Shown piece by piece: positions 33,195 to 39,943 of a DNA stretch of 64,000 nt. The stretch is from Paraburkholderia tropica (lineage in GTDB: Bacteria; Pseudomonadota; Gammaproteobacteria; Burkholderiales; Burkholderiaceae): assembly GCF_914484835.1 (NCBI RefSeq), contig NZ_CAJZAR010000060.1, forward strand, positions 1-64,000. Direction: 5' to 3'. The notes under the pieces are model-generated. The model was not told the origin of the DNA. It did no database searches and was given only the letters and a program-made list of their open reading frames with translations. Position 1 is the first letter of the stretch, and each line of letters opens with the position of its first letter. Made by a program: the position numbers and the translations under genes.

Positions 33195-33484
33195 GGCGCG
33201 TCCTTGCCGTCGATGTTGCCGCTGCTTTCACCGCTGTTATCGTCGCTGTTATCGCTCGTGCGATTGGCGCTGAAGCGCTCCGCGATCCAGTTCGCGTGAC
33301 GCGTTTCGATCGCGTCCCAGACGGCGCGCTTCGCGGCGTCGTCGAACGTGGACCACAGCGCGATCTCGTCGATGGTGCGCAGGCAGCCTTCGCACAGGCC
33401 GCTCGGCTCGTGCATGCGGCACACGCTGATGCAGGGCGAGGGCGTGCCCATCGCCGATGCGGAGTTGAACGCGGCGCCGCTCAT
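33191..33484 (-). CDS. DUF1289 family protein
   Basis: This 97-residue protein has the DUF1289 core SPCISVCRMHEPSGLCEGCLRT at about 16-37, whose four Cys residues form a probable small zinc or Fe-S knuckle. IDEIALWSTFDDAAKRAVWDAI follows. The tail is polar and Ser/Asn/Asp-rich. Function is unknown. The ATG at 33484 makes a 4-bp overlap with ybaK, and the stop overlaps maoC by 4 bp, so it is embedded in the operon. The longer in-frame start at 33586 would overlap ybaK by more than 100 bp and is rejected. Confidence 0.85.
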   Translation of the reverse strand: MSGAAFNSASAMGTPSPCISVCRMHEPSGLCEGCLRTIDEIALWSTFDDAAKRAVWDAIETRHANWIAERFSANRTSDNSDDNSGESSGNIDGKDAP

Positions 33485-34002
33485 GCGTCGCGCAGCGCGA
33501 CGTCGACCACGGGCGCGCCGGTCATCGCCGCGAGTTCCTGCGGCGACAGATTGAACACCGCATGCGGATGCCCGGCCGCGGCCCACAGGCTGTCGAGCGT
33601 GAACAGGTCGGCGTCGATCAGCGTGATGGGCTTGGTCGCGTGGCCGATCGGGCAGACGCCGCCAATCGCATAGCCGGTTTTCTCGCGCACGAACTTCGCA
33701 TCCGCGCGGCCGATTGCGCCGACGTGCGCCTCGACTTTCTTTTCGTCGACGCGATTCGCGCCGCTCGCAATCACGAGCACGGGCGCGTCGTCGGAGCGGC
33801 GGCGGAACAGGATCGACTTGGCGATCTGCGCGACTTCGCAGCCGAGGCCCGCGGCCGCTTCGGCCGAGGTCTTGCCGGTTTCGGGCAGCAGCACGACCGG
33901 CTTGGCGTGGCCGTGATCGCGCAGCAGCAGCGCGACGCGTTGCGCCGAGTCGGGCAAGGCGTCGATGCCGTCTTTCGCGGAGTTGATGAGCGTTTCCGTC
34001 AT
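33481..34002 (-). CDS. YbaK/EbsC-family aminoacyl-tRNA deacylase
   Basis: This 173-residue YbaK/ProX-fold protein carries family motifs GCEVAQIAKSILFRR with its conserved Lys, VLVIASGANRVDEKKV, TGYAIGGVCPIGH near 117-129 and ITLIDADLF. Such proteins hydrolyse mischarged tRNAs in trans, for example Cys-tRNA(Pro) or Ala-tRNA(Pro). Which tRNA this one edits is not decidable here. The ATG at 34002 follows AGGA; the alternative start at 34056 would run into mvaB. It lies 44 bp after mvaB and is joined to DUF1289 by a 4-bp overlap. Confidence 0.9.
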   Translation of the reverse strand: MTETLINSAKDGIDALPDSAQRVALLLRDHGHAKPVVLLPETGKTSAEAAAGLGCEVAQIAKSILFRRRSDDAPVLVIASGANRVDEKKVEAHVGAIGRADAKFVREKTGYAIGGVCPIGHATKPITLIDADLFTLDSLWAAAGHPHAVFNLSPQELAAMTGAPVVDVALRDA

Positions 34003-34046
34003 GTCCTGAGATCCTTCGTTGCAGGGTTGCGCAGTGGGGTGGGCTG

Positions 34047-34979
34047 TCACGCGCACGCGGCGGCGTTCTGCCGTTTCGCGAGCAGCGCCTTGCCCGCGCG
34101 CGAGACGTTCGGGCGGCCGATGGCCGTCGAGATGAAGTCGCCGGCGGCGACCACCTGGTCGAGGTCGATGCCGGTGCGGATGCCGAGGCCGTTCATCAGA
34201 TACAGCACGTCTTCGGTCGCGACGTTGCCGGTCGCGCCCTTCGCATACGGGCAGCCGCCAAGGCCCGCGACCGACGCGTGGAAGATCGCGATGCCTTCTT
34301 CGAGCGCGGCGTAGATGTTGGCGAGCGCCTGGCCGTAGGTGTCGTGGAAGTGGCCCGAAAGGCGCTCACGCGGGAACACTTTCGTGACGGCTTCGAACAC
34401 TTCGTGCACGCGCTTCGCGGTGCCCACGCCGATGGTGTCGGCGATATCGATCTCGTCGCAGCCGAGCGCCGCGAAGCGCTCCACGACGTCGACCACGGAA
34501 GCGACCGGCACCTCGCCCTGATACGGGCAGCCGAGCGCGCACGACACGCTGCCGCGAATGCGCACGCCGTTCGCTTTCGCCGCTTCGACGACGGGCGCGA
34601 AACGCTCGATGCTCTCGGCGATCGAGCAGTTGATGTTCTTCTGCGAGAACGCCTCGCTCGCGGCGCCGAAGATCACGATCTCGTCGGCGCGGGCCGCGAG
34701 TGCGCCTTCGAAGCCGCGCAGGTTGGGCGTGAGCACCGAATAGATCGTGCCCGCGCGGCGCGCGATGCCGTCCATCACCTGCGCGCCGTCGGCCATCTGC
34801 GGCACCCATTTCGGCGAGACGAACGAGGCCGCCTCGATGTTCGCGAAACCCGCTTGCGCGAGGCGGTCGATCAGTTCGATCTTGACCGCCGTGGGCACGA
34901 ATTCCTTTTCGTTCTGCAAACCGTCGCGCGGTCCGACTTCGACGATCTTGACGGCTTGCGGCAGGGCGTGAGTGGGCAT
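34047..34979 (-). CDS. mvaB: Hydroxymethylglutaryl-CoA lyase
   Basis: This 310-residue TIM-barrel enzyme splits HMG-CoA into acetoacetate and acetyl-CoA, the last step of leucine degradation. N-terminal VEVGPRDGLQNEK holds the catalytic Arg-Asp. The signature SVAGLGGCPYAKGATGNVATED near 230-252 holds the active-site Cys, and metal-binding His residues lie in GHFHDTYGQALAN. Length is normal. It follows ghrA by 34 bp and precedes ybaK by 44 bp on the same strand. Other leucine catabolic genes (liu/mcc) are not adjacent here. Confidence 0.96.
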   Translation of the reverse strand: MPTHALPQAVKIVEVGPRDGLQNEKEFVPTAVKIELIDRLAQAGFANIEAASFVSPKWVPQMADGAQVMDGIARRAGTIYSVLTPNLRGFEGALAARADEIVIFGAASEAFSQKNINCSIAESIERFAPVVEAAKANGVRIRGSVSCALGCPYQGEVPVASVVDVVERFAALGCDEIDIADTIGVGTAKRVHEVFEAVTKVFPRERLSGHFHDTYGQALANIYAALEEGIAIFHASVAGLGGCPYAKGATGNVATEDVLYLMNGLGIRTGIDLDQVVAAGDFISTAIGRPNVSRAGKALLAKRQNAAACA

Positions 34980-35013
34980 GGGTGTCTCCGGTTTTTTGTG
35001 GGTTCGGCGATGC

Positions 35014-35964
35014 TTAGTAGCCGCGCGCCGCGTGCACGACGCCGCTCACGGTTTCGCCGCGCGCGAGCGCCTCGATCTTGTCGGCGATCTGCGAGATCGC
35101 TTCGTCGCGCAAGGTCAGCGCCGAGCTATGCGGCGTGATCGTGATGCGCGGCTCCTGCCAGAACGGATGATCGTGCGGCAGCGGCTCGGTGCGGAACACG
35201 TCGAGCGTGGCCGCGGCCAGCGTGCCGTTCGTCAGCGAATCGAGCAGGTCCTGTTCGTTCAGATGCGTGCCGCGCGCGACGTTCACGACATACGCGCCGC
35301 GCGCGAGCTTGCCGAAGGTGCGCGCGTTCAGCACGTTCTCGGTGTCGGGCGTGGCGGGCAGCAGGTTGACGAGCAGCTTCACGTCGTCGAGGAAGGCGTC
35401 GAACTGCGGGCCGTGCAGCTCGCCCGAGAAGGTCTCGATGCCGTCGAGGTGTTTTGCGCTGCGCGAGAAACCGCGCACCGGCACGCCGAGCGCGGCCACC
35501 GCGTGCGCGACCTGCGCGCCCAGCACGCCGAGCCCGAGCACGCCCACGGTGAAGGTTTCGCGCGGATGCGGCGCGAGCACGTGCCATTCGCCGCGCGTCT
35601 GCTGCTGCGTGTAGTCGTCGAAACGGCGCAGATAGCGCAGCACCGCGTGCTGCACGTATTCGGCCATTTGCGGCGCCATGCCCGAGTCTTCGAGGCGCAC
35701 GAGCAGCGCGTCTTTCGGCAGCGTGCCGGGATGCTCGCGTTCGAGCGCGAGGATCGCATCGACGCCCGCGCCCAGGTTGAACACGGCCTTCAGGCCGGGG
35801 CGCGCGGCGAACAGCTCGCGCGGCGGGTGCCAGACCACGGCGTAGTCGGCGGGGGCGGTATCGCCCGGTTGCCAGGCACGCAGTTCCGCGGCGGGCAGCG
35901 CGCGGGACAGGCCCTGGAGCCAGGCGGAAGCGTCGGATTGCGGGAGCCAGAACAGAATCTTCAT
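35014..35964 (-). CDS. ghrA: Glyoxylate/hydroxypyruvate reductase A
   Basis: This 316-residue D-2-hydroxyacid dehydrogenase has a nucleotide motif TVGVLGLGVLGAQVAHAVAALG near 142-163. VNVARGTHLNEQDLLDSL holds the catalytic Arg, and ITPHSSALT near 287 the catalytic His. The N-terminus MKILFWLPQSDASAWLQGLSRALP and overall layout match GhrA, which reduces glyoxylate and hydroxypyruvate with NADPH. The ATG at 35964 was preferred to 36090. It is the first gene of the run ghrA-mvaB-ybaK-DUF1289-maoC-MBL, so the operon promoter should lie in 35965-36286. Confidence 0.9.
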   Translation of the reverse strand: MKILFWLPQSDASAWLQGLSRALPAAELRAWQPGDTAPADYAVVWHPPRELFAARPGLKAVFNLGAGVDAILALEREHPGTLPKDALLVRLEDSGMAPQMAEYVQHAVLRYLRRFDDYTQQQTRGEWHVLAPHPRETFTVGVLGLGVLGAQVAHAVAALGVPVRGFSRSAKHLDGIETFSGELHGPQFDAFLDDVKLLVNLLPATPDTENVLNARTFGKLARGAYVVNVARGTHLNEQDLLDSLTNGTLAAATLDVFRTEPLPHDHPFWQEPRITITPHSSALTLRDEAISQIADKIEALARGETVSGVVHAARGY

Positions 35965-36286
35965 CGTGCTTTCGAGCGTGCTGCGCGTTGTGTGACGAAG
36001 TCCGGCGGCGGGCGGCAGGAGCGGGAACGGCAGCGGCCACGGCCCGCGACGGAATTCGGTGACGGAAGACGGCGGCCGCCGTTTCTGCAACGGCCATCGC
36101 CAGATTGAGTCAGCATTCGCTCCATTCTACTTTTTCGAGCCGGAGCTGGCCCGGCTTTCTCGGCGCGGGCGGCGACGCGGCATCCTGACGGGCGTCGGCG
36201 AAAAAGCAAAGCAAAAAAAATTGGTTCGGCGCGCGCGGGTCGCGGATCACAATCCTTGCTCGACCTCTCGATGCGAGGAAAAAATC
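35965..36286. other. Divergent promoter region, 322 bp
   Basis: The gap between ghrA and the RBBP9-like gene must hold two promoters. An A-rich tract (GCAAAGCAAAAAAAATTGG, near 36206-36224) is the only distinctive element and could be an UP-element-like or bent-DNA site. No gene or repeat is seen. Confidence 0.4.
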
Positions 36287-36964
36287 ATGCTTTCGTGCGC
36301 TCAATCCCGCTGGCCGCCGCGACTCGTCACCGTGCCCGGTTTGCACGGCAGCGACGGCGCGCACTGGCAGACCTGGCTCGAACGCCAGTTCGCGCACTCG
36401 CTGCGCGTGGAGCAGGCCGACTGGGACGCCCCCGATCTGGCCGTCTGGAGCGAGGCGCTGCGCGAACGTCTCGCGCGCGAGCGCGGGCCATTTCTGCTCG
36501 CGGCGCACAGCTTCGGCTGCCTCGTGACCGCGCACGCGCTGCTGCAGGGGACGCTCGGCGCGGACGTGGCTGGCGTGCTGTTCGTCGCGCCCGCGAGCCC
36601 GGAGAAGTTTCGTTTCGCCGGGCCGTTCGAGGCGCGGCGCCTCACCGTGCCGTCGATTCTGATCGGCAGCGAAACCGATCTGTGGATGCCGCTGACCGGC
36701 GCGCGCCAGCTCGCGCAGCAACTGGGCAGCGCGTTCGTGAATCTCGGCGATGCGGGGCATATCAACACAGCGGCGGGCTTCGGTCCGTGGCCGCGCGCGA
36801 AGTATTTCATCGATACGCTCGTGCATTGCGAGGCGCCGAAGCGTCTGCGCGACGATGAAGCGCCCGCCGACGGGCTGCCTGAAGTGAGTCGCGAGGAGAA
36901 GCGCGAGGATCGGCGCACGGCGCAGGAATGGCCGGGCTTGCCAGGCGCGCAGGCGTTTGCCTGA
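36287..36964 (+). CDS. RBBP9/YdeN-family serine hydrolase
   Basis: This 225-residue alpha/beta hydrolase starts with VTVPGLHGSDGAHWQTWLERQF, the RBBP9/YdeN signature. The nucleophile Ser is in LLAAHSFGCLVTAHAL near 75. The acid Asp is in GSETDLWMP and the His in GDAGHINTAAGFGPWP. The C-terminal 45 residues are polar and probably disordered. The family hydrolyses small esters or peptides; the substrate is unknown. A weak GAGGAAAA site precedes the ATG at 36287, while upstream in-frame sequence is A-rich noncoding DNA. It is monocistronic, convergent with ackA. Confidence 0.88.
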   Translation: MLSCAQSRWPPRLVTVPGLHGSDGAHWQTWLERQFAHSLRVEQADWDAPDLAVWSEALRERLARERGPFLLAAHSFGCLVTAHALLQGTLGADVAGVLFVAPASPEKFRFAGPFEARRLTVPSILIGSETDLWMPLTGARQLAQQLGSAFVNLGDAGHINTAAGFGPWPRAKYFIDTLVHCEAPKRLRDDEAPADGLPEVSREEKREDRRTAQEWPGLPGAQAFA

Positions 36965-37067
36965 AAAGATTGCCTGAGGAAATGCCTGAAGGGATTGACC
37001 GAAGGCGGCGGGCGCGATTAACGCATCGAGCGATGCGCGCGCCCCGCCTTGACACTCACCATCACAC

Positions 37068-38381
37068 TCACTGCCCGAGCCGCGCCGCCGCGCCCGCATC
37101 GGGCTGCGCGTGTAAATGCGCCTCGCGCAGCAGCCGCGCCGTGTGCAGCGCGATCATGCCTTCTTCATCGGTGGGAATCGCGAACACCGGCACGCGGCTG
37201 CCGCTCGCGGTCACGCGCTCCTTGCCCGCGTCGTTCGCCGCGGTATCGAGCGCGATGCCGAACATCGACGCGAGCCGCTCGCACACCTGCGCGCGCACGG
37301 GCGCCGCATGCTCGCCGATACCCGCCGTGAACACCAGCGCATCGAGCCCGCCGAGCACTACGGCGAGCTTGCCCACTTCCTGCGCGATCCGGTACGTGTA
37401 GAAGTCGACCGCGAGCTTCGCCTGCTGGCTGTCGCTCGCGAGCAGTTCGCGCATGTCGCTGCTGATGCCCGACAGCCCCTTGAGCCCCGACTCCTGATAC
37501 AGCAGCTTCTCGATCGCCGCGTAATCCATGCCGTGCGCCATCATCCAGAGCACGGCGCCCGCGTCGAGCGCGCCGCAGCGCGTGCCCATCGGCAGGCCGT
37601 CGAGCGCGGTGAGGCCCATCGTCGTTTCCACGCTCTTGCCGTCCTTCATCGCGCACAGGCTCGCACCGTTGCCCAGATGCGCGACGATCACGCGTCCGCG
37701 CGCGATATCCGGCGCAACCGCGTGCAGATGATGCGCGATGTACTCGTACGAGAGCCCGTGAAAGCCGTAGCGGCGGATGCCTTCCTCGTAGTAGTGGAAC
37801 GGCAGCGCAAAGAGCTGCGCCATGATGTCGTTGCCCGCGTGAAAGGCCGTGTCGAAGCACGCCACCTGCGGCAGCTCGGGCGCGGCGACGCGCACCGCGC
37901 GTATCGCCGCGAGATTGTGCGGCTGATGCAGCGGCGCGAGCGGCGTGAGCGCGTCGAGCTCCTCGATCACCTGATCGTCGATGAGGACGGCGTCCTTGAA
38001 GTGCGCGCCGCCGTGCACAACGCGATGGCCGATCGCGGCAGGCGGCGTGTCGCGCAGGCCCACGGCAAGCACGAGGCGCAGCAGGCGGAACGCGGCGTCG
38101 TGGTCGGCGACCTGCGCGACCGGAAATTTTTCGTCGACGATCAGGCGGCCGTCGGCCATATGCGCGACCACGCGCGGCGCCACGCCGATGCCTTCGATCT
38201 GGCCGCCCGCGCCGTGAATCGCGCGCGCGCCGCTTTCGGCGCGCGGATCGTCGATCACGCGATACACCGAACACTTGATGCTCGACGAGCCCGCGTTCAC
38301 CACCAGCACGATTTGCCCTTCGGCAGGGTGCTGGCCCGCGTGCTGTTCGCCAAGCTGGGCGGAAGTGAGGTGAGCGGTCAC
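37068..38381 (-). CDS. ackA: Acetate/propionate kinase
   Basis: This 437-residue ASKHA-fold kinase starts near residue 20 with VLVVNAGSSSIKCSVY. It carries HRVVHGG, CFDTAFH, RRYGFHGLSYEYI, HLGNGASLCA, the GLTALDGLPMGTRCGALDAG segment and VFTAGIGEHAAPVR, all acetate kinase signatures. It interconverts acetyl-phosphate plus ADP with acetate plus ATP. The start is a GTG at 38381, with GGAGG upstream and a 4-bp GTGA overlap with the end of pta, so translation is coupled. About 20 extra N-terminal residues precede the usual start. No in-frame ATG fits better. Confidence 0.93.
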   Translation of the reverse strand: MTAHLTSAQLGEQHAGQHPAEGQIVLVVNAGSSSIKCSVYRVIDDPRAESGARAIHGAGGQIEGIGVAPRVVAHMADGRLIVDEKFPVAQVADHDAAFRLLRLVLAVGLRDTPPAAIGHRVVHGGAHFKDAVLIDDQVIEELDALTPLAPLHQPHNLAAIRAVRVAAPELPQVACFDTAFHAGNDIMAQLFALPFHYYEEGIRRYGFHGLSYEYIAHHLHAVAPDIARGRVIVAHLGNGASLCAMKDGKSVETTMGLTALDGLPMGTRCGALDAGAVLWMMAHGMDYAAIEKLLYQESGLKGLSGISSDMRELLASDSQQAKLAVDFYTYRIAQEVGKLAVVLGGLDALVFTAGIGEHAAPVRAQVCERLASMFGIALDTAANDAGKERVTASGSRVPVFAIPTDEEGMIALHTARLLREAHLHAQPDAGAAARLGQ

Positions 38382-39319
38382 AGTGCCTCCGCCGTCATGC
38401 GCGCGCGCCGCGCGTGCGCGAGCAGCACCGCGATCGCGCAACTGCCGATACGCGAGCGCACGGTGTCGGCGCGGCTCGTGAGGATGATGGGCACGCGCGC
38501 GCCGAGCACGATGCCCGCCGCTTCCGCGCCCGCGAGAAAGGTGAGCTGCTTGGCGAGCATGTTGCCCGCTTCGAGGTCGGGCACGAGCAGGATGTCGGGG
38601 TCGCCCGCGACCGGCGACGTGATGCCCTTGATGCGCGCGGCTTCGGCGCTGATCGCGTTGTCGAAGGCGAGCGGGCCGTCGAGCAGGCCGCCCGCGATCT
38701 GCCCGCGGTCGGCCATCTTGCAGAGCGCGGCGGCGTCGATCGTCGAGGGCATCTTGTCGGAGACGGTTTCCACGGCGGCGAGGATCGCCACCTTCGGCGT
38801 GCCGATGCCGAGCGCCTGCACGAGGTCGATCGCGTTGCGCACGATGTCGGCCTTGTCGGCGAGCTTGGGGAAGATGTTGACGGCGGCGTCGGTGATGAAA
38901 AGCGGCTTGTGATACGTGGGCACGTCCATCGCGAACACGTGCGAAAGGCGGCGCTCGGTGCGCAGGCCGTTCGCGCCCGAAGCCACTTCGTGCAGCAGTT
39001 CGTCGGTGTGCAGGCTGCCCTTCATGAGCAGTTCGGCCTCGCCCGCGCGCACCGCGTGCACGGCGCGCTCGGCGGCGGCGTGGCTGTGCGGCGCGTCGAC
39101 GATCACGACGTTGTCGAGCGAGAGATTGGCCTCCTGCGCGACCGAGCGGATCTTCTCCTCGGGGCCGACGAGGATCGGCGAGATGAGACCGAGGTTGGCG
39201 GCGTCGAGCGCGCCCGTCAGCGACGACACATCGCACGGATGCGCGACGGCGGTGGGCACGGGCGGCAGGCCGGCGCAGCGGGCCAGCAGAACCGAGTACT
39301 TGTCGGGCGATGCAGTCAT
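38378..39319 (-). CDS. pta: Phosphate acetyltransferase (short PTA/PTB type)
   Basis: This 313-residue protein corresponds to the catalytic PTA_PTB domain without the long N-terminal regulatory part of enterobacterial Pta. Motifs include LISPILVGPEEKIRSVA, AELLMKGSLHTDELLHEV, PLFITDAAVNIFPKL, GPLAFDNAISAEAARIKGI, PDILLVPDLEAGNMLAKQL and GIVLGARVPIILTSRADT. It should interconvert acetyl-CoA (or another short acyl-CoA) and acyl-phosphate. The ATG at 39319 gives a standard length. It forms an operon with ackA and diverges from the DUF3141 gene over 624 bp. Acyl specificity (acetyl versus butyryl) cannot be told. Confidence 0.92.
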   Translation of the reverse strand: MTASPDKYSVLLARCAGLPPVPTAVAHPCDVSSLTGALDAANLGLISPILVGPEEKIRSVAQEANLSLDNVVIVDAPHSHAAAERAVHAVRAGEAELLMKGSLHTDELLHEVASGANGLRTERRLSHVFAMDVPTYHKPLFITDAAVNIFPKLADKADIVRNAIDLVQALGIGTPKVAILAAVETVSDKMPSTIDAAALCKMADRGQIAGGLLDGPLAFDNAISAEAARIKGITSPVAGDPDILLVPDLEAGNMLAKQLTFLAGAEAAGIVLGARVPIILTSRADTVRSRIGSCAIAVLLAHARRARMTAEAL

Positions 39320-39943
39320 GTCCGTCTCTTCGAAGGGCGCTACGTTGACTGAAACCACACGGGAAAACCGGATGCCGAAAAGGCGCGCGCAGCGTCGATG
39401 CGGCATGCGTATGTTGCGGCGCGCAAAGCGCTAACAGTGTAGTCCAGCGTGCGCGGGGCCGGTCGAAAAGTGCGCGCCCGGCGCACGGGCGCCGCCCTGC
39501 CGCGCGCGCGCCGATTCGTCGCGCATCGCCGCACATCGGCGTCCACCAAGGCGCCGCGAGCCGCGAAAAACAGTGCCGATACCGATTGCCGCAGTGCGCG
39601 CACGCACGCCCCGCGCACGTCCGATCGGCCCGATTGTCACGCCGCATTCACGGCGCGCCGCGATGATGGGAGGACGACCCGATCCGGCACGCCTTGACTT
39701 TCGTCCGGGTGCTGCCTAGATTGGGATACTGCATTGCAGCACGGCACGGCGGCCGCGCTCGCCCGGCGGTTTTGCCGCCTGCCGGGTTCGCGCCGCGCGT
39801 GCGCCAGTTCATGCCTTGCGCCGTCAGCCGATCCGTAGCGCCTGTGCTTCGCCGGCCCGGCGCCGGACGCGCGCCGCCTCCCAGGACCGCTCGCGCGGCC
39901 TGCGCGAGACGCCCCGCGCTCCCCCTTAAAGGAGATTCGTGTC
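39320..39943. other. Divergent region between pta and DUF3141, 624 bp
   Basis: No gene is credible here. It contains a good sigma-70-like promoter for the DUF3141 gene at 39694-39722 and thus an untranslated leader of roughly 210 bases. The pta side is GC-rich with no clear motif. Confidence 0.45.
39694..39722 (+). promoter_or_regulatory. Sigma-70-like promoter for DUF3141 gene
   Basis: TTGACT (39694-39699), a 17-bp spacer and TAGATT (39717-39722) form a near-consensus housekeeping promoter. The predicted transcription start near 39729 would give a leader of about 215 bases before the GTG at 39944. Confidence 0.55.

Noticed and set aside
37068..39647. An 859-codon minus-strand open frame spanning ackA and the pta region
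   Set aside because: Only its last 437 codons are ackA. The upstream part is antisense-frame sequence over pta, Arg/His-rich, and the GTG at 38381 with GGAGG is a clear start.
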